Of a stretch of DNA of 64,000 nt, positions 28,439 through 36,896 are shown piece after piece. The first letter of the stretch is position 1; the number at the start of each line of letters is the position of its first letter. The notes beneath the pieces are model-generated. The model saw nothing but the letters and a program-made list of their open reading frames with translations, was not told where the DNA came from and ran no database searches. The stretch lies in NCBI RefSeq assembly GCF_900021155.1, contig NZ_FCNT01000079.1:1-64000 (forward strand). Reading direction: 5' to 3'. The DNA is from Alistipes sp. CHKCI003. Lineage in GTDB: Bacteria > Bacteroidota > Bacteroidia > Bacteroidales > Rikenellaceae. A program made the position numbers and the translations under genes.

Positions 28439-29389
28439 TCAGTGCGCCGGCGTTCGGTCGGCGTACCGATCCGGGCGGGGCGTCGAGCCGTGCATGCCGC
28501 TGTTCGGGTCGTCGGCGAAGTGATCGTAAACGGCTGCCGAGATGGCGGCGATGACGGCGGCGTTCGCCGCGTCGTCCTCCTCCGAGTCCGTTACGAAGAC
28601 GGCGATGCAGTAGCTTCGTCCGTCGGGCAGGAGCACATAGCCCGCATCGTTGTCGGCGATCCGGATGCCATCGGCCGTCCGGTCGGAGGAGCCGGTCTTG
28701 TGCCCGATGACCGTGCGTGCCGGAAGACCCGCTTTGAGTTTGTCGGCTCCGGTTTCGGTCGAAACGAGCAGACTGCGCAGGAAGGCTTCGTGGGCGGCGC
28801 TGAGCACGCCGCCCCGCAGAAAGCGGTCGAAGAGGGCGCAGACGGCCGAGGGGCGCGCTGCGTTGAGGCGTTGGTTCCCGACGGTCAGGTGCATGCGGCG
28901 CTCGTCGGTCAGGATGCGCATGCCGTCGATGCCGAGCGAGCGGACATAGTCGTCGACGGCCGCCGGGCCGCCGGCGAAGTCGATCAGCAGGTCGCAGGCG
29001 ATGTTGTCGCTCGCGGAGACGGCGTAGCGGAGCAGCGCTCCGAGCGCGACCGTGCCGCCGCCGGCGGGGAGCGAGTCCCGCATGGGGCTGTACGTGTTGC
29101 GGTCGAGCCGTTCGAAACCGACCGTTACGGGATGCGTCAGCGGAAGCGTGTCGCGTTCCATACGGTCGAGTGCGGCCAGCGCCACGGGAAACTTGAAGAC
29201 GCTCAACATCGGCAGCAGGGTGTCGTTGCGGCTGAGCAGCAGACCCGCGGGTGTGGTTACGGCAACGCCGATCCGGGCGTCGCAGCGTTCCGCGATCCGG
29301 TCGATGCGGCGCTCCAGCCGTCCGATGTCGGTGGTGCAGCCGACCGGGAGCAGGAGGCAGAAGAGAAGTATCCGGGTGAGTGTTCGCAT
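28439..29389 (-). CDS. Class A (subclass A2-like) serine beta-lactamase
   Basis: Serine hydrolase of beta-lactam rings, exported to the periplasm. The 316-residue protein contains the active-site S-x-x-K as SVFK (Ser63-Lys66), SDN at 127-129, the omega-loop Glu163 in TDERRMH and KTG at 231-233. The ERRMH form of the omega loop resembles the CfxA/CblA/PER branch common in Bacteroidota. A signal sequence ending LLPVGC could make it a lipoprotein (Cys18), though Pro at -3 is atypical. The C-terminal about 20 residues are Arg/Pro-rich and likely non-conserved. No mobile gene flanks it, suggesting a chromosomal enzyme. Confidence 0.92.
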   Translation of the reverse strand: MRTLTRILLFCLLLPVGCTTDIGRLERRIDRIAERCDARIGVAVTTPAGLLLSRNDTLLPMLSVFKFPVALAALDRMERDTLPLTHPVTVGFERLDRNTYSPMRDSLPAGGGTVALGALLRYAVSASDNIACDLLIDFAGGPAAVDDYVRSLGIDGMRILTDERRMHLTVGNQRLNAARPSAVCALFDRFLRGGVLSAAHEAFLRSLLVSTETGADKLKAGLPARTVIGHKTGSSDRTADGIRIADNDAGYVLLPDGRSYCIAVFVTDSEEDDAANAAVIAAISAAVYDHFADDPNSGMHGSTPRPDRYADRTPAH

Positions 29390-29896
29390 GGTCGGGGTAC
29401 GTCGTGTCGATCTGTTTTTTTGTTTTGCCGCTGGCGGCTCCGCGCAGGGCTGTTTGCCGGTCTGTCCGCTTGCCGGTCGGCTTCGAGCCTGTCGGTCTGT
29501 TTTCCAGTTCGCTTCATCTGTCTGTCCGCATGCCCGGGTATCTGTCTGTCCGACTGCCCGGTCGGCTTCGAGCCTGTCTGCCGGTGAGTCTTCCGGATCG
29601 TCCGCCCAGTCCGTAGCCGGACGGCTTTCATGCGTTCGGAGGGGTGTCGCTCCCCCCCCCTGTCTATTTCGGTCGCCGGAGATGTCCGCCGCCGTCTGCG
29701 GGATCGCGCTGCGGCAGATGCTTCGCGTGCGGTTCCGGTTGCCGACGGACGTCGCCCGCCTCGCGTTCGGGTGCGGTGCGACCCGTCAGAGGGCGGCAGG
29801 CTGCCGCCGGCAGGGCGCCGCTTCGGTTCTGCGGCAGCCCGATCCGGGCCGGAAGCGGCACTTGGGCCGCCTGTGCGCCGGGGCGGATCGTCGTCC
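29390..29896. other. Intergenic region with tandem repeat and C9 run
   Basis: It holds an 85-base tandem duplication rich in TCTG/TCCG words (29461-29585) and nine C at 29652-29660. No promoter box for the beta-lactamase is evident, and no gene is supported. Confidence 0.5.
29461..29585. repeat. Tandem duplication, period 85
   Basis: GGTCGGCTTCGAGCCTGTC occurs at 29476 and again at 29561. Between and around the copies are CTGTCTGTCCGC-type words. It resembles in style the period-84 repeat at 17701-17845. Confidence 0.7.
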
Positions 29897-29900
29897 ATGA

Positions 29901-29938
29901 AAAAAAGCACACTCCCGATCGGTCGGAGTGCGCTTTTT
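29901..29938 (-). terminator. Rho-independent terminator of the ferredoxin gene
   Basis: GCACACTCC and GGAGTGCGC pair with one mismatch, flanked by A6 and T5, so the structure works in both directions. It lies 21 bases after the ferredoxin stop. Confidence 0.88.
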
Positions 29939-29959
29939 ACGGATTTGCGATGCTTCGAA

Positions 29960-30127
29960 CTACTCCGCTACGATCGCTTCGCTGGGGCAAACGCCTGCGC
30001 ACGTACCGCAGTCGATGCACTTGTCGGGGTCGATAACGTAGATGTCGCCGGCCGAAATAGCCTCGACAGGGCACTCGCCGATGCAGGTGCCGCAAGCCAC
30101 GCAGGTGTCCGTGATTTTGTAAGCCAT
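29960..30127 (-). CDS. Two-cluster [4Fe-4S] ferredoxin, 55 residues
   Basis: Small bacterial (clostridial-type) ferredoxin carrying two [4Fe-4S] clusters, a low-potential electron carrier. The translated sequence begins MAYKITDTCVACGTCIGECP. Cluster ligands are Cys9, 12, 15, 19 and Cys37, 40, 43, 47, a perfect pair of CxxCxxCxxxCP motifs, and length is normal for the family. It is a plausible partner for the hydrogenase of this organism or for pyruvate:ferredoxin oxidoreductase, though that is inference. It has its own promoter and terminator and lies 57 bases downstream of serS on the same strand. Confidence 0.96.
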   Translation of the reverse strand: MAYKITDTCVACGTCIGECPVEAISAGDIYVIDPDKCIDCGTCAGVCPSEAIVAE

Positions 30128-30170
30128 GTCTGTAAGATTTTTGTGTTAGTGTGTTGTGTGTTTTGCGCGG

Positions 30171-30178
30171 CAAATATA
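30171..30178 (-). promoter_or_regulatory. Ferredoxin promoter -7 box
   Basis: TATATTTG on the minus strand, about 43 bases before the ferredoxin ATG and just behind the serS stop. Confidence 0.65.
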
Positions 30179-30184
30179 CGAAAA

Positions 30185-31456
30185 TTATTTGATGATGTCA
30201 AATCCGGTATAAGGAATTAACACCTCCGGAATGCGGATGCCGTCGGGCGTCTGGTTGTTCTCCAGCAGGGCGGCCACGATGCGCGGCAGGGCCAGCGAGG
30301 AGCCGTTGAGCGTGTGGGCCAGCCGGATCTTCTTCTGCTCGTCGCGGTAGCGGAGTTTCAGGCGGTTGGCTTGGAACGATTCGAAGTTCGAGACGGACGA
30401 GACTTCGAGCCATCGCTGCTGCGCTTCGGAGTAGACCTCGAAATCGTAGGTGAGGGCCGAGGTGAACGACATGTCGCCGCCGCAAAGCCTGAGGATGCGG
30501 TAGGGCAGCCCCAGCGAACGGACGATCGATTCGACGTGGGCCACCATGCCGTCGAGCGCTTCGTAGGAGACTTCCGGAAGGCTGAGCTGCACGATCTCCA
30601 CCTTGTCGAACTGGTGCAGGCGGTTCAGACCGCGCACGTCCTTGCCGTAGGAGCCGGCCTCGCGGCGGAAGCAGGGAGTGTAGGCGGTCATCCGCACGGG
30701 GAAGTCCCCGCGGTCGAGAATCACGTCGCGGTAGATGTTCGTAACGGGCACCTCGGCCGTCGGCACGAGGTAGAAGTTGTCGGCCGCGGCGTGGTACATC
30801 TGCCCCTCCTTGTCGGGCAGCTGGCCCGTGCCGAAGCCCGAAGCCTCGTTGATCATCACCGGAGGCTCCACTTCGAGGTAGCCGGCCTTCGTGTTGCAGT
30901 CGAGGAAATAGTTGATCAGCGCACGCTGCAAACGGGCGCCCTTGCCTTTGTAGACGGGGAATCCGGCGCCGGTGAGTTTCACGCCGAGGTCGAAGTCGAT
31001 GATGTCGTATTTGCGTGCCAGCTCCCAGTGGGGCAGCGGGTTCTCGGGCAGCGGCGTGTAGCTTTCGACGAGCTTCACGACGAGGTTGTCCGCCGCGGTC
31101 TTCCCTTCGGGCACGATGTCCGCGGGAAAGTTGGGCAGCGCGACGATCTCCGATTGCAACTCCTCGGCGGCCTCTTTCTGTTCGGCGGCCAGCTTGGCCG
31201 AAAGCGCTTTCAAATCCGCGACGAAGCGCTTGCGCTCCTCGGCCTCGTCGCGGCGGCCCTGTCCCATGAGCATGCCGATCTCTTTGGCGGCCTTGTTCTG
31301 GGCGGCCAGATTGTTGTCCAACTCGGTCTGGAGGGCTTTGCGGCGGTCGTCCAGCTCTTCGATGCGGGCGATCGCGGGGGCGGCGTCCACGCCCTTCTTG
31401 GCCAGCTTGCGGATCGCAGCCTCCCTGTCGTCCCTGAGTTGCTTCAAAGTTAACAT
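30185..31456 (-). CDS. serS: Serine--tRNA ligase
   Basis: Class II synthetase charging tRNA-Ser. The 423-residue product has the N-terminal antiparallel coiled-coil arm (about 25-110, with ARIEELDDRRKALQTELDNN), motif 2 as FRREAGSYGKDVRGLNRLHQFDKVE and motif 3 as SSLALPRIVAALLENNQ. ATG 31456 (MLTLKQLRDDREAAIRKLAKKG) matches the conserved SerRS start. The in-frame extension from 31492 overlaps the promoter and is excluded. Confidence 0.97.
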   Translation of the reverse strand: MLTLKQLRDDREAAIRKLAKKGVDAAPAIARIEELDDRRKALQTELDNNLAAQNKAAKEIGMLMGQGRRDEAEERKRFVADLKALSAKLAAEQKEAAEELQSEIVALPNFPADIVPEGKTAADNLVVKLVESYTPLPENPLPHWELARKYDIIDFDLGVKLTGAGFPVYKGKGARLQRALINYFLDCNTKAGYLEVEPPVMINEASGFGTGQLPDKEGQMYHAAADNFYLVPTAEVPVTNIYRDVILDRGDFPVRMTAYTPCFRREAGSYGKDVRGLNRLHQFDKVEIVQLSLPEVSYEALDGMVAHVESIVRSLGLPYRILRLCGGDMSFTSALTYDFEVYSEAQQRWLEVSSVSNFESFQANRLKLRYRDEQKKIRLAHTLNGSSLALPRIVAALLENNQTPDGIRIPEVLIPYTGFDIIK

Positions 31457-31489
31457 TTCGTTCCGGTTTTTTACGATTCTTTCGGAGGG

Positions 31490-31548
31490 CAAAAATACGA
31501 AACTATTTCCGAATCGAGCGCTTTTTCACGATAATTTCCGTACTTTTG
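31490..31548. promoter_or_regulatory. Divergent promoters for serS and the U32 gene
   Basis: TATTTTTG on the minus strand (complement of 31490-31497) lies 33 bases before serS. TACTTTTG on the plus strand at 31541-31548 lies 25 bases before the U32 start. Confidence 0.75.
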
Positions 31549-31573
31549 CCGCAATTCGGAAACGCTCGCTCGC

Positions 31574-33376
31574 ATGAAAACCGTCGAACTGCTCGCCCCT
31601 GCGAAAGACTATGCCTCGGCCGTGGCCGCCGTGGAGGCCGGCGCCGACGCCGTCTACATCGGCGGCGCGCGCTTCGGCGCGCGGCAGGCCGCGGGCAACG
31701 CGACGGAGGAGGTCGCCCGCGTCGTGGCGTATGCCCGCCGCTTCGGCGTGCGGGTGCATGCGACGCTCAACACGCTGCTCTACGACGACGAGCTCGCCGA
31801 TGCCGAACGGCAGGCCCGCGAGCTCGTCGCCGCAGGCGTGGATGCGCTCATCGTGCAGGACATGGCGCTGCGGCGTATGGGACTGCCCGTGGAGCTGCAC
31901 GCCTCGACGCAGGTGCATACGACGACTCCCGAGATGGCCGTGTTTCTCGAACGGTGCGGCTTCGCGCGCGTGATTCTCGAACGGGCCATGTCGCTCGACG
32001 AGATCCGGGCCGTCTGCGCGGCGACGAACGCCGAGGTCGAGTGTTTCGTCCACGGCGCCGTCTGCGTGGGATACAGCGGCCGCTGCTTTCTCTCGCGGTC
32101 GATGGGCCCCCGCAGCGGCAACCGCGGTGCATGCAGCCAGCCCTGCCGCCTCGCATGGGACCTGACCGACGGCCGCGGCCGCACCTATGTCGCGGGCCGG
32201 CATCTGCTTTCGGTGCGCGACCTCGACCTCTCGGAGCGGATCGGCGATCTGCTGGATGCGGGCGTTGCGTCGTTCAAGATCGAGGGACGGCTCAAAGACA
32301 TCAACTACATCCGGAACGTGGTGGCCTACTACCGCCGTGCCGTGGACGCCGCGATGGCGGTCCGCGCGGGCTTCGTCCGCGCTTCGGCGGGGACGAGCGT
32401 GCCGGATTTCGAGCCCGATCCCGCCAAGAGTTTCACGCGCGGCGAGTCGGAATACTTTTTCGCGGGGCGCCGTCCGGGCGTCGCGTCGTTCGACACACCC
32501 AAGTCGGTCGGGGAGTACGTGGGCCGCGTGGTCGCGGCCGACCGGCGGAGCTTCGCGCTCGACAGGCCGCATGCGCTCGCTGCGGGCGACGGCATCTGCT
32601 TCGGCGGACGCGGCACGCGGATCAACGGCGTCGAAGGCGTGCGCGTGGTGCCCGACCGCATGGAGGGGATCGTGGTCGGGACGGAGATCTACCGCAACCA
32701 CGACCGGCGCTTCAACCTCGCGGTCGAGCGCAGCCGGATGCGGCGCACGATCGCCGTGCGGGCCGACTATGCGGTCGGATCGGATCGGATCGCCGTGCGT
32801 TTTACGGACAGCGACGGCGTCGAGGTCGAAGCGGAAGCCGCAGGGCCGTTCGACGCGGCGAAGGATCCGGCGAAGATGGCGGCGACGCTGCGCACGCAGC
32901 TGGCGAAGAGCGGCGACACCGTTTTCGACGTGCGCGAAGTCGCCGGCGGGGGCGGGGACTTTTTCGTGCCGGCGTCGGTATTGGCGGCGCTGCGGCGCGA
33001 AGGGCTGGAGAGGCTGCTGGCGGCGCGTCTGGCGCGTCCGGTTCCGCACCGGATTCTGCCCGAGGATCGTTCGGCGCCCTATCCGGCGGACCGGCTGACG
33101 GCGCAGGACAACGTAACCAACCGGATGGCCGAGGCCTTCTACCGCGACCACGGCGTGCGCCGGATCGAGCGGGGGCTCGACCTCGCGCCTTCGACCGCGG
33201 GCCGCTGCGTGATGCGCTCGGCCTACTGCCTGCGCCGCGAGATCGGCGAATGTCTGCGCGAACGGCCCCGTCTTGCGGAGCCGCTCTACCTCGAACGGGG
33301 CACGCACCGCTACCGGCTCTCGTTCGACTGCGCGCGGTGCGAGATGACGCTGACCGACGAGAGCGGCAGCCGTTGA
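31574..33376 (+). CDS. Peptidase U32 family protein (probable RNA hydroxylation factor)
   Basis: A 600-residue protein with the U32 TIM-barrel core: opening VELLAPAKDYASAVAAVEAGADAVYIGG, then HASTQVHTTT and the iron-sulfur cysteine set CFVHGAVCVGYSGRC and GACSQPC around residues 157-195. Members of this family in E. coli (TrhP, RlhA) install hydroxyl groups in tRNA or 23S rRNA with prephenate; the name peptidase is historical. The length and C-terminal extension are closer to RlhA-like proteins than to TrhP, but the exact target cannot be fixed here. ATG 31574 gives the canonical start. Confidence 0.88.
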   Translation: MKTVELLAPAKDYASAVAAVEAGADAVYIGGARFGARQAAGNATEEVARVVAYARRFGVRVHATLNTLLYDDELADAERQARELVAAGVDALIVQDMALRRMGLPVELHASTQVHTTTPEMAVFLERCGFARVILERAMSLDEIRAVCAATNAEVECFVHGAVCVGYSGRCFLSRSMGPRSGNRGACSQPCRLAWDLTDGRGRTYVAGRHLLSVRDLDLSERIGDLLDAGVASFKIEGRLKDINYIRNVVAYYRRAVDAAMAVRAGFVRASAGTSVPDFEPDPAKSFTRGESEYFFAGRRPGVASFDTPKSVGEYVGRVVAADRRSFALDRPHALAAGDGICFGGRGTRINGVEGVRVVPDRMEGIVVGTEIYRNHDRRFNLAVERSRMRRTIAVRADYAVGSDRIAVRFTDSDGVEVEAEAAGPFDAAKDPAKMAATLRTQLAKSGDTVFDVREVAGGGGDFFVPASVLAALRREGLERLLAARLARPVPHRILPEDRSAPYPADRLTAQDNVTNRMAEAFYRDHGVRRIERGLDLAPSTAGRCVMRSAYCLRREIGECLRERPRLAEPLYLERGTHRYRLSFDCARCEMTLTDESGSR

Positions 33377-33808
33377 GTTCCGGTCTGCGGTCCGGTGTCC
33401 GGTCCGGATGCCGCGGCCTGTGCGGGGCGGCTTCGGCGATTCGTCCGGACGCCCGCCGGCCCGAAGCTCCCCTCCCGCGGCGGAACGGGCGGGGCTGCAC
33501 GGAGCCGGAGCCCGGGAGGAGCGGCGGTCCGCGCGGATTGCCGGAGCGGAATGCGAGGATGGTCCCTATGTGCGTTTCCGGTCGGTCGGGTGTTCGTCCC
33601 CGGCGGAACGGGGCGCGGGGTCGTGCCGGAGGCCGTTCCGGGCCTTGGGCGGCGGTTTCGACCGCCGATCTCGGAAGAGCCCCGGCATTCCGGCGGTGCC
33701 GCGGGCCGATCCGGAGCGGGGCGGGGAGCGGGACCGCGCACGGACGCCGGGATCGTTTCGGTGCATCTGAAGCGGAAGATTTTCAAAACGATAGGATCAA
33801 GGAAAGCC
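33377..33808 (+). other. Intergenic region, nothing recognised
   Basis: 430 GC-rich bases. The frame of the following methyltransferase stays open upstream through this stretch, but the translation is Gly/Arg/Ser-rich and not domain-like. No promoter box is convincing. Confidence 0.4.
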
Positions 33809-34693
33809 ATGCAGGAACAACTTACACCCCGTTTTGCCGATTACGAACTCATCGACACGGGCGATTTCGAGAAGCTCGAACGCTTCGGGCCTTATGTAAC
33901 GCGCCGTCCGGAGCCGCAGGCGATCTGGCGGCGGAGCCTGTCCGAGGAGGAGTGGCGGCGCATGGCCGACGCTTCGTTTCTGCGCGACGCCCGCAGCGAG
34001 GAGCGCGGGCAGTGGAGCCTGCGGCCCCGGATGCCGGAGCGCTGGACGGTAGGCTACGACTGCGGCGGCACGATGCTTCGGATGCGTCTCGGTCTCACCT
34101 CGTTCAAGCACGTCGGTCTTTTCCCCGAGCAGGCTGCGAACTGGGACTTCATCCGCGACAGTTGTGCGGCGCTGCGGGCCGACGGCCTCGCGCCGCGCGT
34201 GCTGAACCTCTTCGCTTATACGGGCGGCGCGACGCTTGCGGCGCGTGCCGCGGGGGCCGAGGCGACGCATGTCGATTCGGTGAAGCAGGTCGTTGCGTGG
34301 GCGCGCGAGAACATGGAGGCGAGCGGTCTGGAGGGAGTGCGCTGGATCGTGGAGGATGCGCTGCGTTTCGTGCGGCGCGAGGTGCGGCGCGGCAGCCGAT
34401 ACCGCGGAATCATCCTCGATCCGCCCGCCTACGGACGCGGCGCCAACGGCGAGCGGTGGATTCTGGAGGAGAATATCTGCGAAATGCTGGAGTGTTGCGC
34501 CCGTCTGTTGGAACCTGCGGGTGCGTTTCTCGTGCTCAATCTCTATTCGATGGGACTTTCGTCGACGCTGGCCCGCACGGCCGTGCGTCAGGCGTTCGGC
34601 GTTCCGCGCGGGGAGCAGTACGGCGAACTCTGTTTCGCCGACCGGGCCGGGAAGGTGCTGCCGCTGGGGACCTACTACCGGATGACGCGGTAG
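33809..34693 (+). CDS. Class I SAM-dependent RNA methyltransferase (RlmI-like C-terminal domain)
   Basis: The 294-residue protein resembles the methyltransferase half of RlmI/RlmK enzymes, which make m5C in rRNA. The SAM motif I is VLNLFAYTGGATLAARAAGA (about 132-151), the acidic residue is in VDSVKQVVAWARENMEASG, and the catalytic-type motif is LDPPAYGRG near 202-210. The PUA domain and second cysteine region of full RlmI are lacking, so its target is uncertain. ATG 33809 (MQEQLTPRFADYELIDTGDFEKLERFG) is chosen because homologous proteins start with this segment. Confidence 0.85.
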   Translation: MQEQLTPRFADYELIDTGDFEKLERFGPYVTRRPEPQAIWRRSLSEEEWRRMADASFLRDARSEERGQWSLRPRMPERWTVGYDCGGTMLRMRLGLTSFKHVGLFPEQAANWDFIRDSCAALRADGLAPRVLNLFAYTGGATLAARAAGAEATHVDSVKQVVAWARENMEASGLEGVRWIVEDALRFVRREVRRGSRYRGIILDPPAYGRGANGERWILEENICEMLECCARLLEPAGAFLVLNLYSMGLSSTLARTAVRQAFGVPRGEQYGELCFADRAGKVLPLGTYYRMTR

Positions 34694-35235
34694 CGGCGCC
34701 GCCCGGGTGCGGGCTTCCGTGTTGCGGCCGGGGCCGGGACACGCACCCATCGGCGAATCGCAGACTATTTTTCGTTTTGTACCTTTCGCTGCCCGAAGGC
34801 ACCCAAAACCATTCGCAAGGCGAAAAGCAGCGAGGCCGTTCGCTCGCCGAGCCAAAACGGGCGACTGCGCGGGTTTGCAGGCGAACCGTCCCCGTTTTTG
34901 ACGCTCGTCTTCGCTCCGTCCCTCTTCCGCACTTTTCGCATTGCGAAACTTTTTGTATCCGCTGTGCGGACGTGTTTATGAACTTCGCGTCCTGTCTTGC
35001 CCCCTCCTCCGGACGCCTTTTCCGACATTCGGCCGCCTTTTGCGCACCTTTTGCCCCGCCAAAAGGTAAAAAAGATATTTCCAAGTACCCTCGATGGCAG
35101 AAGGTGTGAAAAAATCTTATTTTGCGAATGATCGACATTGCTGAAGCATTGTCGGCAGTTCGCCGCCGGCGACGTGTCCGCAACGAACCCGACAGGGGGC
35201 GGCGACGGACTGCGAAGAGCTGCGGCCGCGGTCGC
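34694..35235. other. 542 bp region of unusual composition, function unknown
   Basis: This stretch is visibly richer in A/T and in short words such as TTTTCG and GCGAAAA than other gaps. It carries several short inverted repeats (for example CGCATTGCGAAAC near 34938). Open frames on both strands give no family-like protein. It could be a structured RNA, a decayed gene or a dispersed repeat. Confidence 0.35.
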
Positions 35236-35817
35236 CTATGCCAGCGTCGGCAGATAGTAGATGCCGATGCCGGCCAGCGCCGAGAGCACGATCAGCAGGA
35301 TCGGATTCACCTTGCGCCACGAGGCGATCAGCACCCCCGCGAAGAGCATCCAGCTCCAGCCGTCGATGAAGTTGGCGTCGCCCGGGCTGTCGCTGTGGGG
35401 GAACATGAGCAGCAGCGCTGCCGAGGCGATCATGCCGATCACGGCGGGCCGCATGCCGAGCATGGCTCCCGCGACGATGCGGTTGCCCTTGAGTTTTAGG
35501 AAGAACCGCGCTACGAGGATCATCAGCGTGAGCGACGGCATGCAGACGGCCAGTGTGGCGATCGCCGAGCCGAGGAGGCCGCACCAGAGGTGTCCGGTCT
35601 GCATGCCGACGTGGTAACCCACGTAGGTGGCCGAGTTGATGGCGATGGGCCCGGGCGTGATCTGCGAGACGGCGACTATGTCGGCGAACTCGGCATTGGT
35701 CATCCATGCGTGCTGCACGACCACTTCGTTCTGGATGAGCGAGAGCATGGCGTAGCCGCCGCCGAATCCGAAGAATCCGATCTTCAGGTAGCTGATGAAA
35801 AGTTGCCAGAGTATCAT
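35236..35817 (-). CDS. chrA: Chromate transporter, short-chain subunit 2
   Basis: Inner-membrane protein of the CHR family, 193 residues with about six TM segments. The signature FGFGGGYAMLSLIQNEVV (residues 15-32) and the motif QITPGPIAINSATYVGY are present. Short CHR proteins work in pairs, and the partner is at 36330-36896, separated by one small exported protein. CHR proteins export chromate or related oxyanions; the native substrate in gut anaerobes is unknown. ATG 35817 overlaps the stop region of the preceding gene by four bases. Confidence 0.88.
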   Translation of the reverse strand: MILWQLFISYLKIGFFGFGGGYAMLSLIQNEVVVQHAWMTNAEFADIVAVSQITPGPIAINSATYVGYHVGMQTGHLWCGLLGSAIATLAVCMPSLTLMILVARFFLKLKGNRIVAGAMLGMRPAVIGMIASAALLLMFPHSDSPGDANFIDGWSWMLFAGVLIASWRKVNPILLIVLSALAGIGIYYLPTLA

Positions 35818-36311
35818 GACGTCTGCTGTCGGTCGGGTTGAGGAATTCCTATGTCCGTGATTCGCAGCGCTCCGTTCCGCACTGCGGCCTCGATGGGGAC
35901 GACGACGCACGTGCCGCGGTACGGGTCGAGATAGGCTGCCGCATACCAATCGCCTGCAATGTATGTAACGGAGATCGTACCGATGGCGTCCGCATCGAAG
36001 TCTTGGGCTCGGATGATCGGGTCGTACAGTCGTTCGGATTCGATTTCCGCCGCTTTCTGCACGGCCTCGCAGGTCAGGTACTCGTCGAGCAGTCGTTGGA
36101 TCGCTTTGAAATTCGTGCCGGAGGCCAGCAGCGTGCAGTAATCGGAGTAGAAAGTTTGCAGCAATTCCTGCGTTCGCTTTGTCGCGGGCGTCGTCGTCGC
36201 TGCTGCGGCAGGGACGGCATCCGCCGCAGCCCCTGCGGCAAAAGAACGGCCGTCCGCCTCCGTTGCGGTCAGAAGACAGCAGAACGCTCCGATGAATAAT
36301 CCGATTTTCAT
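35814..36311 (-). CDS. Exported DUF3828-like protein
   Basis: The 165-residue protein has a signal peptide (MKIGLFIGAFCCLLTATEADG) followed by an Ala/Thr-rich linker. A domain then resembles DUF3828: LLQTFYSDYCTLLAS, LLDEYLT, LYDPIIRAQDFDADAI and a C-terminal GALRITDIG. The function of that family is unknown. It is placed between the two chrA genes with four-base overlap to the second and an 18-base gap from the first, so it is translated from the same mRNA and may assist or sense the transporter. The domain match is by eye and moderate. Confidence 0.7.
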   Translation of the reverse strand: MKIGLFIGAFCCLLTATEADGRSFAAGAAADAVPAAAATTTPATKRTQELLQTFYSDYCTLLASGTNFKAIQRLLDEYLTCEAVQKAAEIESERLYDPIIRAQDFDADAIGTISVTYIAGDWYAAAYLDPYRGTCVVVPIEAAVRNGALRITDIGIPQPDRQQTS

Positions 36312-36329
36312 GGCATTATGCGCGGTGTT

Positions 36330-36896
36330 TCATTTTCCGATTCGGCTCCGGTTCCGGCCGGTCGTCAGCAGCTCCCATGCGATGCCGGCGGCAGCCGCGC
36401 CGCAGAGGAGGTAGACGGGCGACCAGCCCAGACCCCATACGGCGAAGGCCGAGGCGGCGATCACGAGGAACATCGACCGGTGCATCCCCTGCGAGAGAGA
36501 GATCACCGGGCCTATGATGAGCGCCACGACCGCCGGCCGCATCCCCTTGAATGCGGCGTCCACCACCGGGTTGTGGCGAATGCCCGCGAAGAAGACGGCG
36601 ATCGCGAGGATGATGGCGAACGAGGGTAGCACCGTGCCGAGCAGGGCCGCCGCCGCGCCCCGCAGTCCGTGGAGTTTGTAGCCCACGAAAACCGACGTGT
36701 TGACGGCGATCGGCCCCGGCACCGACTGCGCGAGCGTCAGCAGGTCGAGAAACTCCTCCCGGCGGATCCATCCCGTGCGGTCGATCACCTCGCGCTGGAT
36801 GAGCGGAATCATGGCATAGCCGCCCCCGAAGGTGAAAAGTCCGATCTTGAAGAAGGACCAGAAGAGCTGCGGAAGAGATTGCCGGTCAGTAGTCAT
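36330..36896 (-). CDS. chrA: Chromate transporter, short-chain subunit 1
   Basis: The 188-residue CHR family membrane protein has the signature FTFGGGYAMIPLIQREVI (residues 21-38) and QSVPGPIAVNTSVFVGYKL. It pairs with the product of 35236-35817. Its start ATG 36896 lies inside the end of rsmE (11-base overlap), so translation is probably coupled to rsmE. The operon order is rsmE, chrA, DUF3828-like, chrA. Confidence 0.88.
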   Translation of the reverse strand: MTTDRQSLPQLFWSFFKIGLFTFGGGYAMIPLIQREVIDRTGWIRREEFLDLLTLAQSVPGPIAVNTSVFVGYKLHGLRGAAAALLGTVLPSFAIILAIAVFFAGIRHNPVVDAAFKGMRPAVVALIIGPVISLSQGMHRSMFLVIAASAFAVWGLGWSPVYLLCGAAAAGIAWELLTTGRNRSRIGK

